This document shows positions 6,185-13,579 of a stretch of DNA of 14,253 bases, piece by piece. Origin of the DNA: an uncultured Peptococcaceae bacterium. GTDB lineage: Bacteria; Bacillota; Desulfotomaculia; Desulfotomaculales; Desulfallaceae. The notes under the pieces were generated by a model. The model ran no database searches, had not been told where the DNA came from, and saw only the letters and a program-made list of their open reading frames with translations. Made by a program: the position numbers and the translations under genes. Position 1 is the stretch's first letter; each line of letters starts with the position of its first letter. The stretch covers positions 1 to 14,253 of the forward strand of contig CAJYBN010000054.1 of the NCBI GenBank assembly GCA_913064925.1, written 5' to 3'.

Positions 6185-6933
6185 ACGGGAGAAAATGGGC
6201 AAGCGCTTTATACGTAACATTTTCCGTTACTTTTTTGTTACTTGGCTGGGAATTGCTGTCCCTGGCGGTGAACAACCCGGCCCTGCCGGGGCCGCTTCCG
6301 GCGTTGACCGCCTTTTTCCGGGAACTGGCCGGCGGGCTGTGGGGTCACTTCCTGGTAAGCAGTTACCGGGTTGTTATAAGCCTGGTAATATCACTGGTGC
6401 TGGCGGTTCCCTGCGGTATGGTCATGGGCAGGGAGGAAAAAGTTGACCGCCTGGTGGCGCCCCTCATATACATTATTTACCCGGTGCCTAAAATTGTATT
6501 TCTGCCTGTGTTGATGGTACTGCTGGGCATACAGGACGCCTCCAAGATCACGCTGATCACGCTGGTGGTTTTTTTTCAGATTTTGGTGCCTATCAGGGAT
6601 GCAGCGCGGGGAATTAATCCCGATTTGGTTAATTCCGTTAAATCGCTGGGCGCAAGACGGCGGGATATATACCTGCACGTTGTTTGGCCGGCTGTGCTGC
6701 CCGAGGTGTTAACCTCCCTGCGCATTGCTTCGGGAACTGCCATAGCCGTTTTGTTCTTTTCCGAAACCATATCCAGCCAGGAGGGGCTGGGATATTACTT
6801 ATTAGATGCATGGTCCAGGGCAGTTTATACCGAAATGTTTGCCGGCATTATCGCCATGAGCCTGCTGGGCTTTATTATTTACACGGTCCTGGAACACCTG
6901 GAGCGTTGGGCCTGCCCATGGAAATATGTTTAA
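6181..6933 (+). CDS. ABC transporter permease, SsuC/TauC-like
   Basis: 250 aa from the ATG at 6181, which overlaps the ATPase stop as ATGA; a GTG two codons upstream is less likely. Hydrophobic segments lie at about 10-30, 58-82, 93-115, 122-139, 180-195 and 218-238, giving the usual six spans. The cytoplasmic coupling loop KSLGARRRDIYLHVVWPAVLPE (about 154-175) is the EAA motif of BPD_transp_1 permeases that docks on the ATPase. A homodimer of this protein would form the channel. The gene ends at 6933, and a further reading frame starts inside its last 8 bases. Confidence 0.92.
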   Translation: MNGRKWASALYVTFSVTFLLLGWELLSLAVNNPALPGPLPALTAFFRELAGGLWGHFLVSSYRVVISLVISLVLAVPCGMVMGREEKVDRLVAPLIYIIYPVPKIVFLPVLMVLLGIQDASKITLITLVVFFQILVPIRDAARGINPDLVNSVKSLGARRRDIYLHVVWPAVLPEVLTSLRIASGTAIAVLFFSETISSQEGLGYYLLDAWSRAVYTEMFAGIIAMSLLGFIIYTVLEHLERWACPWKYV

Positions 6934-7290
6934 ATTAGGGCTCAAAAACCTGCGCGTTAACAGCGGCGAGCGAGCGCTGCCGCTGGAGGCGCCTTATAGG
7001 GAAACGGCTAAGGTTTTGCTGCAGGGTCCAGCGGCGACGAAGTAGTTTTACAGGGCAAGCTGTTTTTCGCTGCCACGGGCGAAGGCGATGTCCCGGTACT
7101 GGGAGGTTACGTCAAAATGCCGGCAGTGCCCTGCAAGCCTTACAAACCGGTAAACGTTTTTTATAACGGGGAGCGGTTGGAACTTGAGCGGCCTCGCAGG
7201 AAATTGATACTATGCCCGTTTTTTTTCGAGGATTGTGTTTGGGTGCCGCTGCGGGCGGTGCTGGAAAACCTTGGCTACCTGGTAAAGTAG
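6926..7290 (+). pseudogene. Frameshifted fourth gene of the ABC operon, ending in a copper-amine-oxidase-N-terminal-like domain
   Basis: ATG 6926 opens a frame inside the end of the permease and reads 39 codons to TAG 7043. The frame one base away is open after a stop near 7008 and runs to TAG 7288. Joining them near base 7030 gives about 121 aa. The join requires one missing base between LLQGP and SGDEVVLQGK. The last part contains VNVFYNGERLELERP, then VWVPLRAVLENLGYLV. That is the pattern of the copper amine oxidase N-terminal/stalk domain (PF07833: NG-x-P-x-VPLRA-x-E-x-LG), usually a cell-surface domain in Firmicutes. No signal peptide is visible. The lesion may be a real mutation or a sequencing error. 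No slippery heptamer is seen, so programmed shifting is unlikely. Confidence 0.55.
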
Positions 7291-7504
7291 AATCCCGTGC
7301 AATATATCTGCCTTGTGCATGATTAATGTTACGCCGGGTAACTTTATAGACAGGCAGGCTGAAAAATTTTTCCAACGAGCGACGCTTGTTGCCCGTTTAT
7401 TTTTCACTTTTTGTCTCATCCATACCTCTCCAGTCAACGGAGTATAATCAATTCCCGGCTGGGCAAAGTAATAATTAAATCAACAGTGCCGGGAGGTTTT
7501 TGGC
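7291..7504 (+). promoter_or_regulatory. Intergenic region with TATAAT box and an inverted repeat reaching the Shine-Dalgarno of the small gene
   Basis: No gene seen. GTTAC-gccgg-GTAAC near 7329-7343 is a small stem that might end the ABC operon. TATAAT at 7443-7448 lacks a recognisable -35. CCCGGC (7454-7459) is complementary to GCCGGG (7488-7493), which abuts and partly overlaps the ribosome binding site GGGAGG (7491-7496). The pair could mask that site in the mRNA. Confidence 0.35.
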
Positions 7505-7663
7505 ATGGCTGATAAAAGAAAAGTACCCGGGGGCAAGAGACTGCCGGGCCGGCTGCGCGGCAATCTGCCCCGCATGGTCAACGCCTCGCGGGCGTTCCGC
7601 AACCTGCCGCCTGAATTGACGCTGGGCAAAGAGAGGGAAGACGACAAAGGCGAACACAGCTGA
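7505..7663 (+). CDS. Small basic protein, 52 aa, unknown function
   Basis: The ATG at 7505 has GGGAGG (7491-7496) 8 bases upstream, ideal for a Firmicute. The protein has a very basic N-terminal half (MADKRKVPGGKRLPGRLRGN), a middle part NLPRMVNASRAFRNLPPELTL and an acidic, hydrophilic tail (KEREDDKGEHS). It has no cysteine, no membrane segment and no signal peptide. The composition would suit an RNA- or DNA-binding or ribosome-associated peptide, but that is inference. It stands alone on the + strand, after the ABC operon and convergent with hyuB, with 41 bases between stops. Confidence rests on the ribosome binding site and on codon use resembling its neighbours. Confidence 0.5.
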   Translation: MADKRKVPGGKRLPGRLRGNLPRMVNASRAFRNLPPELTLGKEREDDKGEHS

Positions 7664-7664
7664 T

Positions 7665-7680
7665 CAGCGATACGCTGTTT
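7665..7680 (+). terminator. Short hairpin in the convergent gap
   Basis: CAGCG-ata-CGCTG (7665-7677) followed by TTT begins 2 bases after the small gene's stop. It is a possible weak terminator between the small protein and hyuB; the stem is only 5 bp. Confidence 0.3.
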
Positions 7681-7704
7681 AACTGCCGAGATAAGTTATT
7701 ACAG

Positions 7705-9372
7705 TTAGGAAAGGCCTGACCCCCCGTAATCGCGCTCCGCTGCCTCGCGGGAAACCAGCCCGTCCAGCACGTCGCGCCGCACCGCATCGGGGGACCTGTT
7801 ATGGGGATGCCCGAACCCGCCTCCGCCGGCGGTTTCCAGTGTGACGGTGGTGCCTGCGGGTACTTCCCTGGTGAATTTGCCCGGCATTATTTGTTTTGTG
7901 CCGCCGGGCAGCTTTATATAACACCGCGAAGTCCTGCCCGGCCGGCCTCCTTGCAGGCCCCAGGGACCGAGGGTGTTTCTTTCCGTGCTCACCGAAACGG
8001 TAGCATCTTCCAGCACGGTTATTTCACGCACTATACCGCATCCTCCCCTATACTTGCCCGGCCCGCCCGAGTCGGGCACCAAACCGTACTTTTCCACCAG
8101 CAATGGGTAGTTTATTTCGATGACTTCCACCGGCGTGTTGCGGGTGTTGGTCATGTTCACGTGGACACCGTCCATGCCGTCCTGGTCGGACATGGCCCCC
8201 TGGCCGCCGCCGTATGTTTCCACGTAGGAGTAAAAATTCCCCCGCCAGTCCCGGCCCCCGATGGTGAAGTTGCTCATGCTACCCGTGCCGGCAGCGGTCA
8301 CCTGGTGCGGTACCGCCTGTGCCAGAGCTCCCAGCACTACGTCCGTTATTCTTTGGGCCGTGTTGATATTGGCGTGGGCCACCGGCGCCGGGTACAGGGG
8401 GTTTACTAGGGTGCCCGGCGGGGTGATCACATCCACCGCCCGGGCTATGCCCTCGCTGGCCGGCAGGTCAGGATCGGCCACGGCTTTGACGGCAAAATAA
8501 ACGCAGGCTAGGGTAACTCCCCGGGTTGCATTGACAGGGCCCTTCACCTGCGGGCAGGTACCGGTGAAGTCCACCTTTAAGGAATCGTTTTCTACCTGCA
8601 CGGCGGCGGTGATGTTGATTTGTTCATCGATTATGCCGTCGCCTTCCAAGTAATCGGTGAACCTGTACGTGCCGTTGGGGATTTCCGCTATGGCCCGGCG
8701 GATTCTTCTTTCTGCGTAATTGATGATTTCGTGCATGTACTGGATCAGCGTTGCACTGCCCGTTTTGCGGGCCAGTTCCTGCAGCCTTTTTACGCCTACC
8801 TGGTTGGCTGAAAGCTGGGCCTGGATGTCGCCGTAAAACTCGTCGCTGGTTCTGACGTTGTGTGCAAGCACCTTTAACAGGTCTCGGTTTATTTGCCCGC
8901 TGCGGCTCAGCTTGACAGGTGGGATGCGCATCCCCTCTTGGAAAATTTCCGTGCACGTGGTGGACATGCTGCCCGGCACCGATCCTCCCACGTCCACGTG
9001 ATGGGCCAGGTTGGCCACTATGGCCAGGGGCATGTTGCCGGCAAACACGGGGGAGATAAGGCATACGTCCGGCAGGTGAGAGCCGCTCACGTAGGGGTCG
9101 TTGATGATCACCGCGTCGCCCGGCGCCATGCTTTTCAGCGGAATAGTTTTGAGGACTTCCTTAACCACCGTAGGCATTAAACCCAGGTGCAGGGGGATAT
9201 GCTCGGCTTGGGCCACCAGGTTGCCGCCGGTGGTGTATATGGCCGTGGAGCAATCCCGCCGGTCCTTGATGTTGGGTGACAGGGCGGTGCGGGTAAGCGT
9301 GGCGCCCATCTCTTCCGCCACTGACTGCAGAGCGTTTCGCAGCACTTCCAGGGTGATGGGGTCGAAGTGCAT
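7705..9372 (-). CDS. hyuB: Hydantoinase B / oxoprolinase family protein
   Basis: 555 aa, full length for HyuB. It starts MHFDPITLEVLRNAL, the standard opening. It has NDPYVSGSHLPDV (91-103), AHHVDVGG (123-130) and EIFQEGMRIPPVKL (142-155), the conserved Asp/His-rich block that forms the active centre in this family. It closes with GGGGFGHP near 518-525. With HyuA it makes an ATP-dependent enzyme that opens cyclic amides (N-methylhydantoin, 5-oxoproline) or, in related complexes, carboxylates ketones; the substrate is not predictable. The ATG lies 2 bases after the hyuA stop, with CGGGAG about 10 bases upstream inside hyuA. No racemase or carbamoylase gene is adjacent. The reading frame is intact. 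Confidence 0.9.
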   Translation of the reverse strand: MHFDPITLEVLRNALQSVAEEMGATLTRTALSPNIKDRRDCSTAIYTTGGNLVAQAEHIPLHLGLMPTVVKEVLKTIPLKSMAPGDAVIINDPYVSGSHLPDVCLISPVFAGNMPLAIVANLAHHVDVGGSVPGSMSTTCTEIFQEGMRIPPVKLSRSGQINRDLLKVLAHNVRTSDEFYGDIQAQLSANQVGVKRLQELARKTGSATLIQYMHEIINYAERRIRRAIAEIPNGTYRFTDYLEGDGIIDEQINITAAVQVENDSLKVDFTGTCPQVKGPVNATRGVTLACVYFAVKAVADPDLPASEGIARAVDVITPPGTLVNPLYPAPVAHANINTAQRITDVVLGALAQAVPHQVTAAGTGSMSNFTIGGRDWRGNFYSYVETYGGGQGAMSDQDGMDGVHVNMTNTRNTPVEVIEINYPLLVEKYGLVPDSGGPGKYRGGCGIVREITVLEDATVSVSTERNTLGPWGLQGGRPGRTSRCYIKLPGGTKQIMPGKFTREVPAGTTVTLETAGGGGFGHPHNRSPDAVRRDVLDGLVSREAAERDYGGSGLS

Positions 9373-9374
9373 GT

Positions 9375-11412
9375 TTAGCTAACTCCCGTTTCAATGATAA
9401 TGTTGTTCCAGCGGTCGCAGCGGGCGCGGTTGCTGGGCCAGATGAGGGTAGTGGAATCTGCCTGGGTGATAACGGCCGGGCCTTCCACCGACCAACCCGT
9501 GTCGATTTGCCGCCTGTCGTAAACCGGTACGTTCTGGTACTCTCCCGCCAGGTACACCTTCCTGGTACCGGGCCGGGCGGGTTTATCGCCCGCTGCCCGC
9601 GGCCGGGGCTTGATTTCCGGCAGGGCGCCGGTAGCCGCCAAGCGAAGGGTTATCGCCTCCACGGGCGCGTCCTCGCGGCAATAGCCGTAAAGCCGGCGGT
9701 GGCGGCGGTGGAACCTGTGTATAATGGCGGTTATGTCGGCGCCGATCAGGTCGTTGCCGGGGACGGTAAGGGTCAGTTCGTAGGACTGTCCCTTGTAGCG
9801 CAAGTCCATGAGCCTGGCCAACTTAATCTGCGCTTCGGTAAAGCCCTCCTGCAGCAGGTTTTTTATAGCGTGCCGGCACAGCTGCGCGAACCCGCTGTTT
9901 ATCTCCGCACAGGCGGCGGGCGTCAGGTCCGTGATGCAGGTCAGGGAATAATCGTGGCGCACGTCGGCGGACAGCATGCCCCAGGCTGAGGTAACCCCGG
10001 GGTAGGGAGGGACCAGCACGCGGGGGATGCCCATCTCGCGCGCCAGTTCCACGGCGTGCAAGGGACCGGCTCCGCCGAAAGCCGCCAGGGTAAAGTCCCT
10101 GGGGTCGTAACCTTTTTGCACGGAAACTACCCGCATGGCGCGCACCATGTTGGCGTTCACCACCTTGATAATCCCTTCTGCCGCTTTCTCCACCGTAATC
10201 CCCAGCGGATGCCCGATTTTTTCCCGTATGGACCGGAATGCGAGTCTGGGGTCCAGTGATGGCGGTCAGATCTGCTTTATCCAACCTGCCCAGCACCAGG
10301 TTGGCGTCGGTAACCGTGGGCTGGTTGCCGCCCAGGTTGTAACAGGCGGGTCCCGGTTCCGAGCCGGCACTGTGCGGTCCTACCCGCAGGGCGCCGCCGG
10401 CGTCCACCCAGGCGATGCTGCCCCCGCCCGCGCCAATGGTGTGGATGTCCAGCATGGGTAGGCGCAGCGGGTAGCCGCCGATGCCGCCCTCGGTGGTAAA
10501 GCGCGGCTCGCCGTCGTGGATGAGGCTTATGTCCATGCTGGTACCGCCCATGTCTGCGGTGATCAGATTCCTGTACCCGGTCAGGGCGGCCAGGCGCACG
10601 CCGGCCAGCACTCCTCCCGCCGGGCCGCTGAGCACGGTGCGCGCGCTTTGTTGCCTGGCCTGTCCGGCGGTGATGACTCCGCCGTTGGACTGCATGATGT
10701 AAAGTTTGCTTTGCACACCGGCGGAATGTAACTCCCTTTCTAACCCGCCAATGTAGCCGTTTACCCGGGGCCTCACCAGGGCGTTGATAAGCGCGGTGCT
10801 GGCCCTTTCATATTCCCTGAACTCGGGCAGTATTTCCGAGGAAAGGGTGACGGACAGGCCCGGTATTTCCTGTGCCAGTATTTCTTTAATGGCGGTTTCG
10901 TGCGCTGGGTTGACGTAGGAGTGCAGCAGGCACACCGCAACGGATTCCACACCGGTTTCCCGTAGCCGGGCGGCCAGAAAGCGGATTTCCCGCTCGTCCG
11001 GTGCCAGCTTGGCGGTGCCGTCCGCCAGCATGCGCTCGTTTATTTCCAGCACCAAATGCCGGGGAACCAGGGGCGGTGGTTTAGGTACCCGGAAGTTGTA
11101 CAGGTGGGGGCGGTTTTGCCTGCCGATGGAGATGATGTCCTTAAAGCCCCGGGTGACCAGCAGGGCTGTCCGCGCCCCTTTGCGCTCCAGAATGGCGTTG
11201 GTGGCTACAGTGGTGCCGTGCAGCACCAGGTCGATGTTGCCGGGATCAATACCCAAGCCGCACACCAGGTTGTTGATGCCGCGCAGCACGGCCCGGGACG
11301 GGTCTTGGGGGGTAGAGGGTTCTTTACTGGTGATAAGTTCCCCCTCGTCGCTCAGCAGGCAAAAATCCGTAAAGGTGCCTCCGGTGTCAACGGCCAGTTT
11401 GTATTTTGGCAA
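9375..11412 (-). pseudogene. hyuA: Hydantoinase A / oxoprolinase family protein, interrupted by a one-base frameshift
   Basis: About 678 aa when corrected, a normal length. The N-terminal part has DTGGTFTD (9-16), HGTTVATN (65-72), SNGG (242-245), SGPAGG (262-267), ADMGGTSMDIS (286-296) and GAGGGS (327-332), the ATP-binding signature of HyuA. After ADLTAIT (residue 386) the frame changes. The family sequence resumes one base over as RLAFRSIREKIGHPLGITVEKAA and continues through NANMVRAMRVVSV, DPRDFTLAAFGGAGPLHA to the end. Removing one C from the CCCC run (+ strand 10248-10251) restores it. The start is TTG 11412: an in-frame TAA immediately precedes it and the protein begins in the family's usual place; Shine-Dalgarno GGAAAGG is about 11 bases away. 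As read, it would be a truncated protein with a nonsense tail. A sequencing error is possible. Confidence 0.85.
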
Positions 11413-11454
11413 TTATAATCAGCCTTTCCGTTATGATAGTTATTGATAAATAAA

Positions 11455-12645
11455 TTAACGGTTTTCCGCCCGGCTGGCCATTTCTGCCCTGCTTGGCAAT
11501 AATAAGGACAGCGCGAGGCCGATTACCGGGAACAACATCATGACTTGGAAAACGGAAGGGAGCCCCCAAAGGTCGGCTACCCAACCCAGCAGGGTCGTGC
11601 CCACGCCGCCCATGCCGATGGCAAAGCCGAGCATTAACCCCGAGGCCAGCCCCACGTTGTGCGGCAGCAGTTCCTGGCCGAAGACCACGGTTACGGCGAA
11701 AGTGGAAATTACCGCAAACCCGGCCAGAAATACCAGCACTATTGCCAAAACACCGTCCACCCGCGTAAACAAGTAGAGCAGGATAATCATTATGGCCATG
11801 GAGCCGACGATGATGTTTTTCAGCCCCCAGCGGTCGGCAGCGGGCCCCCCGGTGAGAGTGCCGATAACGCCGGCCAGCAGGAAGATGGAAGTCAGGGAGG
11901 CAGCGTATGCTTCGCTCTGGTGCAGGTAATGGACGTAATACTGGGGAAGGAAAGTCACGATTCCGAAATGAATCCAGGAGCGCATGATCACCACCATCAC
12001 CAAAAGGATCACGGGAACGATCACCTTGGCGGCAGGCGGTGCGGGTTTGGCTGTCTTTTGCCCGGCGGGCGGCAGCATTGCGCCGGGATTACGCTGCATG
12101 CCGGTTATGGCAGGTAAAAAGAGCCAGAGCAGTAAAGCCATGGTTCCGTTTAAAATCAAAAAACCTGCTGAACCTTGCAGCCCGGCCAGCCCGTAGAAAA
12201 AGCCGGCCAGTACCGGGCCCGCGGCAAAACCAACGTTGCCGCCCACGGAAAAAAGGGACATCCCCGAGGCCTTGCGCGCTCCGCTGGCAAAGCGCGCGTA
12301 CTTGGAACCCTCCGGGTGATAGGCGGCCACGCCCAGGCCGCTCACCAGCGCTGCCAACAGGAGGACCGAAAAGCTGGGACTGTAACCGGTAAAAGCCATA
12401 CCCAGCCCGGCCAACAAGCAGCCCACCGGAATCAGCCAGGCAGCCCGGAAGCGGTCGCTGAGGATGCCGAAAACCGGCTGAATGACGGACGAGCTAAGAT
12501 TAAAGGCCAGCATCACCATACCTACCTGCAGTTGGTTTAACGCGAACACCGGCTGCAGGTAAACCAGGATGATGGGCAGTGCTCCTTGGTTGATGTCGGT
12601 AACGGCATGGCCCGTCCCCAGCAGGGCTAGTATCTTTTTGTTCAT
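11455..12645 (-). CDS. Major facilitator transporter, Fsr (fosmidomycin-resistance-like) family
   Basis: 396 aa with about 12 hydrophobic spans. Fsr-family signatures are clear: GHAVTDINQGALP (12-24), QPVFGILSDR (56-65, the MFS motif A region), AAYHPEGS (107-114) and FSVGGNVGFAAGP (132-144). The central loop (about 185-205, rich in Pro, Ala and Lys) joins the two six-helix halves. It is a proton-driven inner-membrane transporter; characterised relatives export drugs, but the direction here is unknown. It is 42 bases upstream of hyuA on the same strand, so it probably moves the substrate or product of HyuAB. The ATG at 12645 has no good Shine-Dalgarno (AAAGG is about 17 bases away), and a TGA blocks a longer frame upstream. 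Confidence 0.87.
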   Translation of the reverse strand: MNKKILALLGTGHAVTDINQGALPIILVYLQPVFALNQLQVGMVMLAFNLSSSVIQPVFGILSDRFRAAWLIPVGCLLAGLGMAFTGYSPSFSVLLLAALVSGLGVAAYHPEGSKYARFASGARKASGMSLFSVGGNVGFAAGPVLAGFFYGLAGLQGSAGFLILNGTMALLLWLFLPAITGMQRNPGAMLPPAGQKTAKPAPPAAKVIVPVILLVMVVIMRSWIHFGIVTFLPQYYVHYLHQSEAYAASLTSIFLLAGVIGTLTGGPAADRWGLKNIIVGSMAIMIILLYLFTRVDGVLAIVLVFLAGFAVISTFAVTVVFGQELLPHNVGLASGLMLGFAIGMGGVGTTLLGWVADLWGLPSVFQVMMLFPVIGLALSLLLPSRAEMASRAENR

Positions 12646-12728
12646 TTTTTTATGGCGAACCTTTCACTAAATTTTAATGTCATATTTTAATATACATAAT
12701 ATACAATTTACCGGGTTAATTTTCCTTG
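12646..12728 (-). promoter_or_regulatory. AT-rich promoter region of the MFS-hyuA-hyuB operon
   Basis: The 83 bases between the MBL gene's stop and the MFS start are strongly AT-rich compared with the coding sequence. On the - strand GTATAT occurs twice (GTATATTATGTATAT), with several TTAAAAT-like boxes. I cannot fix a -35/-10 pair. No terminator hairpin for the MBL gene is obvious, so read-through is possible. Confidence 0.3.
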
Positions 12729-13421
12729 TTAAACTTGATTATGGCGTTGATAAAGGTTAATGTAATAATTGATGTAGCGAGTTACTTCAGATTCGGGGCT
12801 GTACACGCCGAAATGGCCCTCGCATAGAATATCGGCCTTAAGCTCCAGCAGTTTCTGCATGGAACTGAACCAGGCCTCCATATTAGAACCCCATGCAGGG
12901 TTAAATGGGCCGTGGATGTCCTGGCCAAAAAGTATTCTGGTGTCGCCAATATCCACGTAGGGGCTGATGCTCCCCGGTGTGTGGCCGGGCGTCAGAAGAC
13001 AGCATAGCGCCACGTTTCCCAACCGGATGGTTTCCTCGTCTTCCTTCAATACGACGTCTACCTTGACGGGTCGGTACTTTACGCCGTAGTATCCCGCCGC
13101 GGTCAATTCCGGCCTACCGCCGCTGACTGCTTCCAGTTCCTTTGCATGACAGACAATTTTTGCTCCCCGGGAGCGGAAATAATAAAGACCGCCGGTATGA
13201 TCGATGTGCCCGTGGGTAGCCACCACGTACTTTAACATTGATGGATCATATCCCAGAGATTGCATGTTGGCCACAATGGCCGGTCCGGACGCTCCCAGTC
13301 CGGCATCTACGAGGGCCAGCTCGCCGCCGCCATCCAGCAGGTAAACGCAGCAGTCGCGCTTGTCGGTAATGCTCGGTCCGCCAATCAGGTATATCCGGTT
13401 GGCAACTTGATAAGCCGGCAA
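12729..13421 (-). CDS. Metallo-beta-lactamase-fold hydrolase
   Basis: 230 aa. All seven metal ligands of a dinuclear MBL-fold enzyme are present (numbered from the longer frame): THGHIDH (H73, H75, D77, H78), TPGHTPGS (H150), FGQDIHG (D171) and CEGHFG (H206). The fold is of the glyoxalase II / SoxH-like group; the substrate is unknown. The start is chosen as TTG 13421, because GGAGG ends 8 bases upstream of it. The GTG at 13430 would be fused directly to that Shine-Dalgarno. No signal peptide is seen, so it is cytoplasmic. It lies upstream of the MFS-hyuAB genes on the same strand, 83 bases away. It may act on a product of that pathway, but this is only proximity. It is divergent from the serine protease gene. 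Confidence 0.9.
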   Translation of the reverse strand: MPAYQVANRIYLIGGPSITDKRDCCVYLLDGGGELALVDAGLGASGPAIVANMQSLGYDPSMLKYVVATHGHIDHTGGLYYFRSRGAKIVCHAKELEAVSGGRPELTAAGYYGVKYRPVKVDVVLKEDEETIRLGNVALCCLLTPGHTPGSISPYVDIGDTRILFGQDIHGPFNPAWGSNMEAWFSSMQKLLELKADILCEGHFGVYSPESEVTRYINYYINLYQRHNQV

Positions 13422-13430
13422 GTTAGCCAC

Positions 13431-13579
13431 CTCCGTGCAGGATATATTTTTGCTTTATACATTTTTTATGCGCGCGCCGCCGGTATCCTTCTTTGTTATA
13501 ATATAGAAAGTGATGTTGACCTTGGCGGGCAGATAAGGTCCGCAGCTGCCGGAATATATTTTGTGAGGGGAGAAATGCT
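13431..13579. promoter_or_regulatory. Divergent promoter region with an extended -10 for the protease
   Basis: On the + strand TGTTATAAT (13494-13502) is a perfect extended -10 (TGnTATAAT), with a GC-rich stretch where a -35 would be. The start codon is 78 bases downstream, leaving a long leader. On the - strand TATAAA lies in an AT-rich stretch about 25-40 bases upstream of the MBL gene, a plausible -10 without a clear -35. Confidence 0.5.

Noticed and set aside
7015..7045. Programmed -1 frameshift in the copper-amine-oxidase-like gene
   Set aside because: No X-XXY-YYZ slippery heptamer or strong downstream stem is at the junction; a mutation or sequencing error is simpler.
7801..8409. 202-aa open frame on the + strand opposite hyuB
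   Set aside because: It is antisense to a well-conserved hyuB with an intact family sequence, it shows no domain, and such frames are expected in GC-rich coding DNA.
9823..10245. C-terminal ~140 residues of the uninterrupted HyuA frame as a real alternative end
   Set aside because: They are Arg/Gly/Pro-rich out-of-frame translation, while the family sequence continues in the neighbouring frame.
13470..13483. 14-base match gcgcgcgccgccgg to bases 656-669 as a dispersed repeat
   Set aside because: It is low-complexity GC sequence and the flanks do not match.
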